Below are positions 51,637 through 62,700 of a DNA stretch of 64,000 bases, one piece after another (the stretch's first letter is position 1; each line of letters starts with the position of its first letter). Origin of the DNA: Symsagittifera roscoffensis (Eukaryota; Xenacoelomorpha; Acoela; Convolutidae). The stretch covers positions 10,357,588 through 10,421,587 of the forward strand of contig NC_087071.1 in the NCBI RefSeq assembly GCF_963678635.1, written 5' to 3'. Both the position numbers and the translations under genes were made by a program. Under the pieces are notes generated by a model. That model worked only from the letters and a program-made list of their open reading frames with translations, was not told the origin of the DNA and ran no database searches.

Positions 51637-53131
51637 TTAACTGTCCCCTTCCATGAATTTCTCAAGCTCGGCGTTGAAAATTTCGCTATCTAAATCTATG
51701 TAATTTTCAAAGCAGTTCACGGCATCCCTCAGAGAATCGTCGGTAGAAGTGGTGGAAGATTGGTCAGGAGATTGGGTATAAGCTAGATCAGCTGAACTGT
51801 CATCCGGTAGTGTGTTATACGCGTGTGATTGAATATCCAAGGGATTCTCGCTGAATGTTTGTGGGGGGTAGTTCAAGTTATCTTCGTCGTCCAGAGATAT
51901 AGGGTTGGTAGCGGAGCCCGGTTGGTTTTCTAACTCATCTATAATATCTATGTAATATCGCTTACCATAGAATTTTGGGGGACCAACATTTCGACTTGAA
52001 CGTCTGAAAATAATTTCGTTACCGGTGGTAGTGGTTTCCTTAGGTTGTCTGTCCTCGCTGGTTCCAATTTCATCGGAAGAGTCCTCTATCTCGAAAACTG
52101 GGAAATCCACCGTTTTTTCTCCGACTATTGGTATTGTCAAATCCGAAGGAATGTTTGTTGTCTCCGTTGTCGTGGTAGTAGAAGGTTCGTCCGGTGGTTG
52201 TGAGGTAGTTTGGGGTGCTGATTTGTTGGATTTGTTGGATTTTGGGGGCTGGTTCGTTCCTCTAGCTCTGGTGGTGACCGGGGTGAATGACTCAGTGTGT
52301 CTTCCTGTCCTAGTGTCTGGTTTCCGCGTCTGTTGTGTCTTCGGTTTGTATGACTTTCTTGGACCTACTTGTAAATCACGGTTAGAGAAGAAAGGGAACG
52401 AGATATTTCCTTTGAATGAACGAATTTCAGAGGATTTAGACTTTGGGATGGCGATGTCCGACTTTCTAATAATTTTTCCGTCGGATAATTCAACCGTGAA
52501 TTTTGTTGAGTTTATTATTTTCTGGCCTAGTTGTTTATAGAAGGGATTTCCGTTTATACTTCCGTTAGTTTTCCGTAGTAATTTACCTTTAAACGGGCTG
52601 TTTAAGGGCACTCGGGATGACGAAGGTTTTGAAGAAGTAGGGAGATCTGAATCATAGCCTTTCTCCAATGGTGACTGGTTCTTTTTCGGTATGAGGGAGT
52701 CTTTATATCCGTCCTCTATCCGATCGTCAGCGTTCCAGTCGAGGGCCCTTTCTCTGCTTAAGATCGACTTCCCTTTGTCTAAAATTCCACCGGATAAATT
52801 ATTAGATGCCAATTGCTTCCAAATCGTGTTCGGTTTTCTTTTAAGGTGTATTTCGAACGGTGAGCATTTAATTTTAGATTGGAAGGAAGATCGTAGATTC
52901 CAAATGATTTTCGAAATGGCGGTTTGTAATGTAGGTTTTTGATGATCCAGTGACATTGCTAATAATTTAATTTTTACAGTATGTACAAGTTTTTCTACAA
53001 GACCGTTAGAACGATGATCCCCAACTGTACAAAATATTAGTTTAATATTAAGAGAATTGCAAAATAATTTAAAATCCTGACTAGTAAAGCAGGATGCGTG
53101 GTCGACCCGAATAGATTTTGGAATCCCATGG
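51637..53131 (-). pseudogene. pol: Integrase C-terminal part with long tail (element 3)
   Basis: This frame continues the integrase after a one-base slip in a T run near 53135. It includes RVDHASCF and NGLVEKLVHT with the second and third catalytic acids, then a GPY/F-like area. A tail of about 250 residues follows, rich in Pro, Thr, Ser and Asp, with a basic stretch in its middle and an acidic end. The tail is longer than is usual for a Ty3/gypsy integrase. The stop lies about 300 bp before the 3' LTR. Confidence 0.75.
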
Positions 53132-54532
53132 AGATAAAAAATAATCTTGAAGGAATTCGATTACTGTGTTCGATGACGTTGAAGATGTAATTTTAGCTGA
53201 AGGGAATTTTGAAAAACGATCTATACACAATAAGATGTATTTATTGTTTCCCCAGTTGTTATCTGGTGGGCCGGCGAAATCAAGATTTATTTCCTCATTA
53301 GGTTCGAATAAGGGGGGAAGTTCACTAATTTGTGTAGTTGGTATGATGCTTTTTATATTCTTACCAGTTTGAGTGCATTTTGTGCAATTGATCCCGTGGA
53401 AGTAAATTTGTCGATATATGTGTGGCCACCAAATGTATTGTGCTAAATACTTCATGCCGAATTGGCCAGGATGAGATTCATGTAAGGTTTTTAAGACGGC
53501 GTTTCTAAGTGTAAACGGAATAACCAATTTTCCATCCATATATAATAATCCGTCGGATTCATGAAGGTCTTTTGTAAATTGGTGTAAGTAACGGGAATTT
53601 GCCTTTATGTTATCTACTTTATTCTGTAGAGCTTTCACAATCGGGTTTAACAATTCATCATCCTCCGTTAATAAAGCCACCAATTTTGCATTGAATAATG
53701 TGTTTAGATCCAAAGGTCTTTCAGGTAATTTGAGGTTTTCACGGAATTTAGTTACTAGCTTCTTGTGTTCCGAAGGAATTTGAAAATCGATAGAGACCTG
53801 AATCCCGGAAGTGGAAGGATTAACTACAATTTGGTTATTTGACATATTTACACTATTTATAAGTTTAATATCCGAAGGATTACTAATTAAGCTACTGTTA
53901 AGAATTAAAAAATAGATAAAGGCTGAATTTGATAGAGAAATTTTAGTAAAATCAGTGTTTGAGAAATCCGAAGGAATACATTTAGAGTTGCAAAATTCTG
54001 TTCTATAATGTTTTTGATTGCAAATTGAAATGGAAGAGTTGATGAAATTCAATGCTGTAATTATTACGTGATTTCGTAATTTCGTGTAATGGGAATTTTC
54101 CGAAATCGAATTAATTGAATTACGTAATGAATTTTCACTATCCAAAGGATTAAGCGCATGATATATTTTTTTGGTAGTAGCAACTACAAATTCTTCGTCA
54201 TAATGTGATGGGGGAATTGCTTTATCCGAAGGAGTTCTTGAAATTAAGTCTGTAAAACCCATATCTTTTCCCGCTAAGTGTTTGATAGTAAAGTTAAATG
54301 GTAGAAGACGATCTACCCATCTTGTCAACCGGCTATGGTATGTTTTGTTTCCGTGATTTGGTGACAAAGCGGAAAGGAGAGCTTTGTGATCGGTGATAAT
54401 TTCGAATTCGGAGCCGTAGAGATAATTTTTGTAATGTTCCACCGCCCATACAACTCCTAATAGCTCTAATTCGTTTGTTGAATATTTGGATTCATGCGGA
54501 TTTAAAAATCTTGAAGCAAATGAAACTGTTTT
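53132..54532 (-). pseudogene. pol: RNase H and integrase N-terminal part (element 3)
   Basis: The same frame as gag-pol continues after a TGA at 54533-54535 that stands where a Trp is expected before KTVSFASRFLN. RNase H motifs NELELLGVVWAVEHY and ITDHKALLSAL are present. A linker of about 200 residues precedes an HHCC module (HESHPGQFG ... CTKCTQTGK) and the integrase core start (NLDFAGPP). The frame breaks at a T run near 53135. Confidence 0.8.
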
Positions 54533-57223
54533 TCAAACCTTCTCATGAAGTTGTTCAAGGGATGCACCTAACCCATTATGTGAAGCATCTGTTTTTACTC
54601 TCGTGGGTTTTTTTACGTCGAAATGAGTGTTTTCAGTAAGGTTTACTATCTCAGATTTAATCTTGACAAAAGCTTTTGAGTGATCTTCATTCCAGCGGAA
54701 AATTGATTTCTTGTTTAAAAGAGGTCTAAGTGGGCTTCCGAGGGATGCTAGGTTTGGTACAAATTTAATGTACTGATTAGTTGACCCGAAGAATGATCTT
54801 AATTCTTTTAGATTCTTTGGGGTTGGAATATCTTTGATTGCTTTGGTTTTATCGAATAGTGGGGCGATTCCGGATTTCGATATTTTAAAACCGAGCCATT
54901 CGATTTCTTTTTGAAAGAATTTGCGCTTCGACCATTTAACTGCGAAATTGTAAGAATCTAACGTTGATAAAATTTTATACACGATTTTCTTGTGATCATT
55001 AAAACTTCCTTTGGAAGCGACTAATATGTCGTCGAGATAACAATTTGTAAAAGGAATGTTTCCCAAAGTTGAGTCCATGACTCTCTGAAACTCGTTTGGC
55101 ATATCGCCGAGTCCGTAAAAACCCGTTAAAAATTGGTAAGTGCCTGTTATATCTCCGCCGACTAGACTAAAATTGCATTGGCTGCTAGTAAAATTGTCCA
55201 GCGCGAGTTGAGTATATGCGTTATTTAGGTCTAGATTTGTAAACCATACTTCTCCGGTGGAATTGTTTGAAATTTGAGCCGCTACGTTATCAACTAATTC
55301 GTGTATTTTAGGCATCTGGTATTTGTTCTTGTAGATTTGTTTGTTGATAAATTTTGAATCTAGGGCTAACTTTATCGATTTGTCTTTTTTACAAGTAATA
55401 ACTATCGGGCTGATAAATCTGTCCTCGTCACAGTTTTCTAATTTTTTGATGTGTCCTTCGGATTTAAGTCTGTATATTTCTGTTTTTACTGAATCCAGTA
55501 AATGTAAAGGGACCCTCCTGCCTTTTAGTTGAATTGGCTTTAGTGGTTCATGAAAGTGTGTTATTTTTGTTTGATTTTTTATTTTTCCAATCCGAAGGAA
55601 TAGTTGTTTGAAAGTTTTTCCAATCATTTCTATTTCGTTATCTATGTCAAGTGAAGTAACTGAATTGATAGACTTACAAGTTCTCTTGTTGTTGGAAGTT
55701 GTGTATTGTTTTTGTGAAACTTCGATTCCGACTTTTGGTAAGTTGTCGTTTCCTAAGATGTTTCTTTCATGACCTTGAGTTAGGAAGAAGTGGCATTCCT
55801 TGTTGGACCATCCATTTGAGAAAATTGGGACGATTACTTTTCCAGTGATATTTATTGCATTGTTCGTGAATCCGCAATAAAGTTCCTTAGTAGCCTTATC
55901 CACTGGATATTTTTTCACGTAGGGGTCTCTTAGTTTCAACTCGTGTAATACATTCTGTTTGAGGAAGCTTATAGGGCTTGCTGAATCCACCTGTATGTTG
56001 AGAATTACTTGGTTTTCGTTTCCTAAGCCGATATTTAGTAGTTTCTTTAGTTCCTTTCCTTCATCGTCGTAGATAGTTGTTACGTTTAATACAGAGTAGT
56101 CGTCATTATCGCTTTGTCCAGATTCTGACCATGCGTTGATTACTCCGCAGCATTCTCTATTAGCTTGGTCGATATGTACAGCTGATTGTTCCGAAGGATA
56201 ATGGTGATCTGTATTATTTACAATTTGACTATCCACAATATTTACATTTTTACGGCGTGATTTACAGAGTCTAGTAAAATGTCCTCGATATTTACAAGTC
56301 GAACATGTTGTATCTTTAGCAGGGCAAACCGCTAGATGTCCCTTTGTAAAGTTTCCGCCGCATTTCATACATGTGTTGTTTCTTTCGATGTTTAGGGTGG
56401 GTTCTCTTTTTACATTAAAATGATTAAAAGATTTGTTGGAAGAATATCCGCTGGATTTAAAAGTACTCGTCATCTTGATGTGGTTTGTAATTCCTTTTTC
56501 GTCAATCAGGGCTACGTTTAGGGCTTCTAGGGGCGGTAAAGTTTCGGTGAGAAGTTTCCGTTGGATATCTGAATTCTTCGTGTTATTAATAAAAATATCT
56601 CTAATCCATTCATCTTCTCCTGTGGGAATGTTACATCGTTTAGCCATTTCTGCCAGTGCCCCCCAGAATTGTTCTAGTGATTCTCTGTCCCTCTGTTTTC
56701 TGTTTAAGAGTTTGTGTCTTTCGAAGGTTATGTTTGTTTTTCTCACAAAAGCTGTGGACAAATTTTCCCAAAATTCTTTGAAAGAAATTTGTAGAACTTT
56801 GACTCTCGTGAACTTTTGGCCGAATATTTTCTTTCCTTCGTTTCCGAGGGCTAAATAAAGTATGGATCTTAATTTTTTGTCCGCCTCTTCCAGTCTCATG
56901 CCGTTGAATTTCTTGGTTTCTGACTTTATTGAGGTCATTTCTTCATCATCGAATCTCTTTTGTTCTCGAATATTCCTCTCAATGCGTGATGTTTTTTGTG
57001 CGTCGGATTCGTTTTCCGGCGGATTTTCCAATGTTGGGGGAGGTGGATGATATCGTTCCGTTGGATTCAAAAGGTTTTCAATATCGATATTCTCTTTCGC
57101 GATAATTGCTAGCTGGAATAGATCGCTCCACTCTTCCCAAGGGATTGGTGGGTCCATTGTGTGGTTCTGCCAAAATGAAGGTATACCTCTCACGTTTGAT
57201 TCATTGCTGTTTGACTGCGCCAT
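54533..57223 (-). CDS. gag-pol: Gag-protease-reverse transcriptase (element 3)
   Basis: 896 codons. Gag covers about residues 1-330, with capsid helices and two zinc knuckles near 284-318 (CMKCGGNFTKGHLAVC and CSTCKYRGHFTRLC). A protease-like block VDSASPISFL lies near 411, with DSAS in place of the usual DTGA/DSGA. RT motifs are KLALDSKFIN, LDLNNAYTQLAL, GFYGLGDMPNEFQRVMD and catalytic NCYLDDILVAS near 727. The start codon uses the last base of the LTR plus the first two bases of the primer site. TGA ends the frame inside RNase H. Confidence 0.87.
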   Translation of the reverse strand: MAQSNSNESNVRGIPSFWQNHTMDPPIPWEEWSDLFQLAIIAKENIDIENLLNPTERYHPPPPTLENPPENESDAQKTSRIERNIREQKRFDDEEMTSIKSETKKFNGMRLEEADKKLRSILYLALGNEGKKIFGQKFTRVKVLQISFKEFWENLSTAFVRKTNITFERHKLLNRKQRDRESLEQFWGALAEMAKRCNIPTGEDEWIRDIFINNTKNSDIQRKLLTETLPPLEALNVALIDEKGITNHIKMTSTFKSSGYSSNKSFNHFNVKREPTLNIERNNTCMKCGGNFTKGHLAVCPAKDTTCSTCKYRGHFTRLCKSRRKNVNIVDSQIVNNTDHHYPSEQSAVHIDQANRECCGVINAWSESGQSDNDDYSVLNVTTIYDDEGKELKKLLNIGLGNENQVILNIQVDSASPISFLKQNVLHELKLRDPYVKKYPVDKATKELYCGFTNNAINITGKVIVPIFSNGWSNKECHFFLTQGHERNILGNDNLPKVGIEVSQKQYTTSNNKRTCKSINSVTSLDIDNEIEMIGKTFKQLFLRIGKIKNQTKITHFHEPLKPIQLKGRRVPLHLLDSVKTEIYRLKSEGHIKKLENCDEDRFISPIVITCKKDKSIKLALDSKFINKQIYKNKYQMPKIHELVDNVAAQISNNSTGEVWFTNLDLNNAYTQLALDNFTSSQCNFSLVGGDITGTYQFLTGFYGLGDMPNEFQRVMDSTLGNIPFTNCYLDDILVASKGSFNDHKKIVYKILSTLDSYNFAVKWSKRKFFQKEIEWLGFKISKSGIAPLFDKTKAIKDIPTPKNLKELRSFFGSTNQYIKFVPNLASLGSPLRPLLNKKSIFRWNEDHSKAFVKIKSEIVNLTENTHFDVKKPTRVKTDASHNGLGASLEQLHEKV
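57206..57222 (-). promoter_or_regulatory. Primer-binding site of element 3 overlapping the gag start
   Basis: Directly after the LTR end the element strand reads TGGCGCAGTCAAACAGC. TGGCGCAGTC is the complement of a serine tRNA end of the type GACTGCGCCA. The A of the gag ATG is the last LTR base, so the primer site is itself coding. Confidence 0.78.
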
Positions 57224-57424
57224 GTTAAAATGTTCCTTTGTTACGGTTAATTCTACTTAGTTACAAATAAGATCTGTTTAAAAAGTGAATTAATCTCTAA
57301 GTTAAAACATTAAAAAGTGAACAGTCATTCTCTCCGCCGGAAAGAATGAAGATAGCAAGGTCAAATCGAGATTAACCAGTTAAGATGCTTTAAAGTAATT
57401 AATGAAATAAAATGAATCACAACA
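57223..57424 (-). repeat. 5' LTR of element 3
   Basis: 202-bp direct repeat of 51138-51339. It contains the promoter of the element; no clear TATA box was noted. Confidence 0.93.
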
Positions 57425-57892
57425 CGCTTACCTGAAGATCAATTGGGTTTGGAAAAAGTGAGCAAGAGGGTTAGCCGTTGGGCTTTTAGCTCAGCCGTTA
57501 TTTCACAAATTAGAAAGTCTTAATCACCAATTTAGCCCAATATCACGATAAAAATGTAATTGTATGAGAAAGTTTTGACCAAAGGTTTTACTTTTTGAGA
57601 ATATATTCTTTCTATATATAGAAACCGTTTTCTTGAAAGACTCTTGAATGCCATAATATCGGATACTATTTCAATCAAAGGAATTTTCAAAGAAAATCAG
57701 AACTGGGATTTTTCTATTTAAAAAGGCAAATAATGACTTGCATTATAATTGCAATAAACTATTGCACATTAAAATATATTGCAATGTAATTATTGCTGGT
57801 ATTTTTTATTGCAATGTTTTGTCAATTGGCTAATGCAAGGACCTGATGTGAAATGCATAGTTTCCAAGTTGAAAAAAACCTGAAGATCGTAC
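57425..57892. other. Intron 1 of the TIR-TPR gene, 5' part
   Basis: AT-rich sequence with CGCTT (57425-57429), the right target duplication, at its start and the exon 1 donor GTACGATC at its end. ATTGCAAT words cluster at 57740-57820. No gene. Confidence 0.6.
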
Positions 57893-58045
57893 CTGATAAA
57901 GGTTCCATTGTTTTGTTTCGAGGTCATTTTCGTGAAGAAGTTTTTTGATGAGTGGAACAGAAAGTCCGAGGGACTTCGGGGGAGCTGAAGTGTTCACAGC
58001 CGGGGACACAAATTTCGTTTCTCGAGGAATGCGTGTTTGATTCAT
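57893..58045 (-). CDS. TIR-TPR gene, exon 1
   Basis: 51 codons from an ATG to the donor CAG|GTACGA, phase 0. The product begins MNQTRIPRETKFVSPAVN and ends TKQWNLYQ, joining in frame to VCETIVKPAT of exon 2. Family members I know carry a similar short N-terminal part before the V-C-E-x-I-V-K-P block. A TATA box lies about 90-100 bp upstream. The exon is short and rests on the splice fit and promoter context. Confidence 0.65.
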
Positions 58046-58136
58046 TTGAAATTCGGCAAATAAATGCTTTCGGCAGCTCAGACACTATTAAGTACATTCG
58101 TCAGAAACAAAAACGAATCTTGCATTGAGCTGAGCG

Positions 58137-58144
58137 TTTATATA
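58137..58144 (-). promoter_or_regulatory. TATA box of the TIR-TPR gene
   Basis: TATATAAA on the minus strand in a GC-bounded context (GCGTATATAAACGC), about 92 bp before the exon 1 ATG. The spacing would place transcription start near 58107-58112. Confidence 0.5.
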
Positions 58145-58326
58145 CGCAAGCGTTTATTTGTTCACAATCAAAGTTGGCTTCGGTGAAACTGTATATAGTT
58201 AGTTTCGGCCAATCAAATTCGCTGCCAACATCACGTAAAGCACAGTACTTATGTAATTGTGCGTATATACATGTAGAGAAACGTACCACTGCGTACGACT
58301 CACGTTTTCGCACAGATAAATGTAAG

Positions 58327-58735
58327 TAGGGACGACCATTTATGCATATAAAAGCTACCTGTTTATGTGCATACGTATACAAATGAAAATAAATGAAACT
58401 TTTGCTTAATTTTCATTGATTTCTAGCAAAATTCCTCCGTTTCATTACACTTTTGGAGCTCATGGTCACAAAAAGAAGCCATTCTCAGTGAATGAGCCTT
58501 TATTGCGCTAAAGAACTATGTTTGCTGTCTCATAAAACTTTCAATTTTACATGGTGGAACAAGTGGTTGCGGGTAGAATCAACTTTATTCAGAATTAATC
58601 GTTTTTGGTGCAGAATACTGGAGTTTTTTGCAGAGTTTTTGAAAAAAATGGGGGATTTATGCAACTTGCGTACGTTTTTGCGCATAGCGCAGAAAAGATG
58701 GTATTTATGCAACTTGCATGCATTTGTCGTCCCTA
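58327..58735. repeat. Candidate inverted-repeat element upstream of the TIR-TPR gene
   Basis: TAGGGACGAC at 58327 and its inverse GTCGTCCCTA at 58735 face each other, with ATTTATGCA words inside both ends. Flanking 8-mers agree at five positions only. It could be a decayed MITE. Just beyond it CTAGCTAGACGT is tandemly duplicated (58752-58799). Confidence 0.35.
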
Positions 58736-58822
58736 CAGATAAGAGAAAGAACTAGCTAGACGTAAAAAACATTAAACTAGCTAGACGTTAAAAACATCGT
58801 TTAAGCACTCTTTAAGCTTAAT

Positions 58823-59302
58823 CAGGGGTTCCTAATATGGTATGGCAATATTATGGTCCTAGAAAATTTTCAAAAATAAATAAAGCCATATATATTTTTG
58901 AAAAAATAAATAAAGGCCATAATTTTCATAATGGAAAAAAAATTTCATGAACAATTGGTTCAAATTCATGACGAGAAAACAAACTTTTCTGACATATAGT
59001 AAAAAGTATTTTCTTAGTCCACTGTTTGTTCTATGACCTTCTTGACAGTGTGAACTCCCCAGAACTGCTTGTTGATCATTAGAAACATGTCTTGCTCAAA
59101 TGTCTTGCTAGTTATCAAAGTCTGGTCTCTCGGTGAGCCCGATTTCATTCAATTTTTTCCGATTTTCCCTCTCCGAAATATGGTTCAAATAATAGCAAAA
59201 AAATTTAAAAAAATAATGGTGTTTTTAATTTCTTAAAAATACGTTATTTCCATATATGGTATGGCCATATATTTCCATACAATTATTTATTAGGAACCCC
59301 TG
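58823..59302. mobile_element. hAT-type MITE, 480 bp, perfect target duplication
   Basis: CAGGGGTTCCTAAT and ATTAGGAACCCCTG are perfect 14-bp terminal inverted repeats. The exact 8-bp duplication AGCTTAAT lies at 58815-58822 and 59303-59310. The inside repeats CATATATGG, CCATACAAT and AATAAATAAA words. No coding capacity. Confidence 0.85.
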
Positions 59303-59310
59303 AGCTTAAT

Positions 59311-59723
59311 TCCTTTAGGCCTATTAATTAATATATTAATGGGTATACCCAATGGATTCAATATATTAACTGTATATATATACAGCAGAGAGTGGATTAT
59401 CCACCGTGGATATAATAACCTCAAAATATTACTCAAACAGTGTGGCACCGAGGTACCCCTGTTTGTATGCTATTTATATTGGTTTATATATGTCATCATT
59501 TACACATTGTCATTCTTTATCATGTCCCCATCTTGCATTATCAATTATGTTGTGTCACCCATACAATGTCACCCAACTTACATTCCTTCATCCATGCAAT
59601 GTATGATTTCATACGTTGTCTTTCATCGCATTCACCTTTATGATACTTCTACTAGTGGTGCCTTACTCTAGCGCGCTTGCGTGCTAGAGCTCACATTCAT
59701 TTCACATTAATTATATACCAGCC
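59311..59723 (+). promoter_or_regulatory. Upstream region of a candidate plus-strand gene
   Basis: AT-rich sequence with a palindromic GTATATATATAC near 59370 and an inverted GC-rich pair (TCTAGCGCGCTTGCGTGCTAGA) at 59666-59687, 36 bp before the start codon. It may hold a core promoter; no more can be said. Confidence 0.3.
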
Positions 59724-59792
59724 ATGGCTAAATCTGGCGATGTGAAGCCGAAGGCTCAGACCGTAGTTTTTTCTCAAGACAGTGCTTACGCG
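59724..59792 (+). CDS. Candidate first coding exon of an unknown gene
   Basis: The ATG sits in a strong Kozak context (CCAGCCATGGCT). The frame reads MAKSGDVKPKAQTVVFSQD and a few more residues up to a donor-like GCG|GTGAGAGT. Without splicing it would stop three codons later. Codon use looks coding and unlike the surrounding AT-rich DNA. I do not recognise the protein and could not find its next exon in the remaining 4.2 kb. Confidence 0.4.
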
Positions 59793-62700
59793 GTGAGAGT
59801 GTAATCTTAAATCTTGTGTTGCTAAAGCATTGATACTCAGAATAACTGAGTCTCCGGCAGTTTGTTACAAAGTACATAAGACCAACACTAAAATTTTTCT
59901 AATGCTTTGAGGCGCCAAATTATACTACTTTTGTGGGGGAAAAACATTCGCTAAAACACTCGACTATTCGTCAAAAAATTCCAAATACTTCCTAAAATAA
60001 ATTTTTTTCTTTCAATAACATGAAGGCCATAAACTTTACTAGATTTATTTTAATTCCAAGAAATAGACAGAGCAAAAAAGTCATAGTGACTGACCTGAAA
60101 CTTGCGACAAAAACTTTCAAACACCCCCCCCCCCCCCCACCCCATCATCATTTTTTATGTATATTCTGACAATGATGTGCTGGCCAATAAAAAAAATTGG
60201 TGGCTATTTTTTACTTTCAATTGTTCATGTTGAAGAGTCTTTTTTAATCATTATTTAGCTCGTAAGACTAATCGAAAAGGTACAAATCATATTTCATCTT
60301 CAAAGGATAAATTGCCTTTAACATCAAAAATGACCACACAACTTTCCAATTAATTTCAAGATCACCTTCAGCTGAAGGGAAAGATAATCCTTATATTGGC
60401 TTATTAGGAACCAAAAATGTTCAATTCCAATTTGACTTAAGAAATACAAAATTGAATGAAAAATTAGGAATTTTCAAGCATTCCCCTACAATTTTTTAAG
60501 TTCACGGGTATTAGCCAATAAAAGCCCTTAGGACAAAATTCCCAGTTTTTACCCCGTTATTAGCGTGTCTAGTTATTTGTAGGCATACCTTTATCTGTTG
60601 TAGCTAAAGGATTACGCCGTCCATTTTCGCATTCTTGACTGAAATCTTTTCACTTTTTGTTTTATAGCCCTTCCAAAAAATCCGCTAATACGTTTTCTAA
60701 AGCAAGAAACAATCAAAAGTGACATTTTGGGATAAAATGACAGCCTTTTAGAGCGCATTTACCAATTTTCTACGGAAAATTCAAACAGCAGTATAAATTC
60801 ACGTCAATTGAACTTGATTTAAAAATAGTTTTAGGGAAAGCTGAAACGGATATCTGTTTATTTCAGCGTTTCCGGGTTTCAAAAAAAGCTTGTTTGTTTT
60901 TTCGTCTTAAAACTTCAATCTTGAATATGGATTATGGAGGAATATTTTACAGAGTTTTGCAAACTGCGTTGTTTCAATTCGGTAAGTGCAGGATCAATCC
61001 TTGTTCATGAAGATCAGTTTTGATTGGCTTTCTGTTTCGTTCCTTAATCAAAATTACAATTAAGAGTTGTTCGATAAACTGTTATGTGGCAATTCGCATG
61101 CTGGAAATATTGTAGAAAAAAAAAACTTTTTTAAAAGGAGTTGTTTCAATGGAGTTCAATTTAAAGCCCAGTTTGTGTCACCGGCTGCTTTCCATTGTTT
61201 TTTTAAGCTGAAGACTGCAGATAGAGAAAATACAAAAAAGACGTTTTTGCAATCTCGAAAGAGAACGCATTAAAAAAAAACTTGATTTTCAAAAACTGCT
61301 CTAATTTAAATATTTAAATAAAAATTTGGAATTCATTACTAAAAAAAGATGAGTGATAATCATACCAACTAGATTAGAAAAATCATTAAATTATACCTAG
61401 AAAGATATAATAGAACCTGTCGAAAATTAATTGGGATTTTTTACAAGAAAATTAACTCCAAAGCACTTGAACTATAAAATTTTTTTAAAAAATGTCCTAA
61501 ATTTAATGATAAAGTAGCTCGGACAATTCATCAGCCGTACAATTTATTACCTCAACTTTTCGGAAAACTTTTAAAATGTAGCGTCAGCATAAAAAATGCC
61601 TTATACAAAAAATTAGATTGTTTCGACGGAAAGACGCAAGAAACTGATTTTCTATAGATGCATAGGCAAACAAAAACTTTAATAACACTTAACTTTTTTA
61701 ATAACTGATTTTCCAGCTTAGGCACTGAATTATGCTCGCATGGTTTTCCACATACATAACACTTTTTCGAATTCCTGAAAGCAAAAGTTTTCCACTGATA
61801 TCAAAAAAGCAAATGTAACAACACTATCAAAAACGATCCCAATATTAACAAAAAGTTCATCTGAAACAATTTTTAAAAAACATTTAAAAAAACATATTGT
61901 TAATACTGGAATGACAAACAACTAACAACCCTGACCAATGACAGAAAACTAATTTAAAAAATTCAAAGCTTTTTTTGTTTAATCAATAAAAGAAAACTCT
62001 TATCGCAAACCGGTAGCTTCAAAAAATCTATCTCCTAAACAAAATGTTTTTCACTCGAAAACTGCTTCTAGGGAAAATTTGTCTCCTTATTAAAGCAATT
62101 ACAACCTAAATTTGTTAAGTTTGTTAAATTTACTGCAGCGTCTGATATTTCAGCATGAGCGCTATGGTTTGATTGTATTTTACTTATCTGATTACCTGAT
62201 AAAAATTTATTCGACAGATGCTAACAAGCAACTGTTACAATGATACACAAAAAATTTGATCTCGGAACCACAGAATCTGCAAACCCATTTCAAAAACAGG
62301 AGCCGGATAAACCATTTTGAAAATTTTTTGCATGCTCAAAAAACGGATACTTTTAGACTCCGTCGACGACCGAAGACAATTTTTCGGTCGACACTCATTT
62401 AAACTTGGATGATTCTAATCAACAATAATATCTGTTTTCTTATTTGTAAAGAGCATTAAAAAACAAACTTGAGACAAATTGAAAAAAAAAGAAAAGTCTA
62501 ATTGTGGCAAGCTTCAGTTTCAAAGTAGCAAACCTGTTTTGCTACAATATTTGAACTGTAGGCTGCTTCCACGACAAAAACTTAAGAAATAATTCTCCCT
62601 AAAAAGCATAAACAAGCGTAAAACTTCTAAATATGTTTAGTGATGTTCTAGCCTGGGCATCAAAATTTGATTGCGAAGCAACCCACATGCACCTTACGCT

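Larger units (their letters stand above)
51138..57424 (-). mobile_element. Element 3: 6.3 kb Ty3/gypsy retrotransposon
   Basis: Two 202-bp LTRs (51138-51339 and 57223-57424), identical by eye, run TG...CA and are flanked by CGCTT at 51133-51137 and 57425-57429. The purine run AAGGGGAA abuts the 3' LTR. One gag-pol frame, with no env, fills the interior and is interrupted by one TGA and one frameshift. It lies in intron 1 of the TIR-TPR gene in the sense orientation. Two zinc knuckles in Gag and a serine-tRNA-type primer site suggest a Mag-like or related lineage. Confidence 0.93.
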
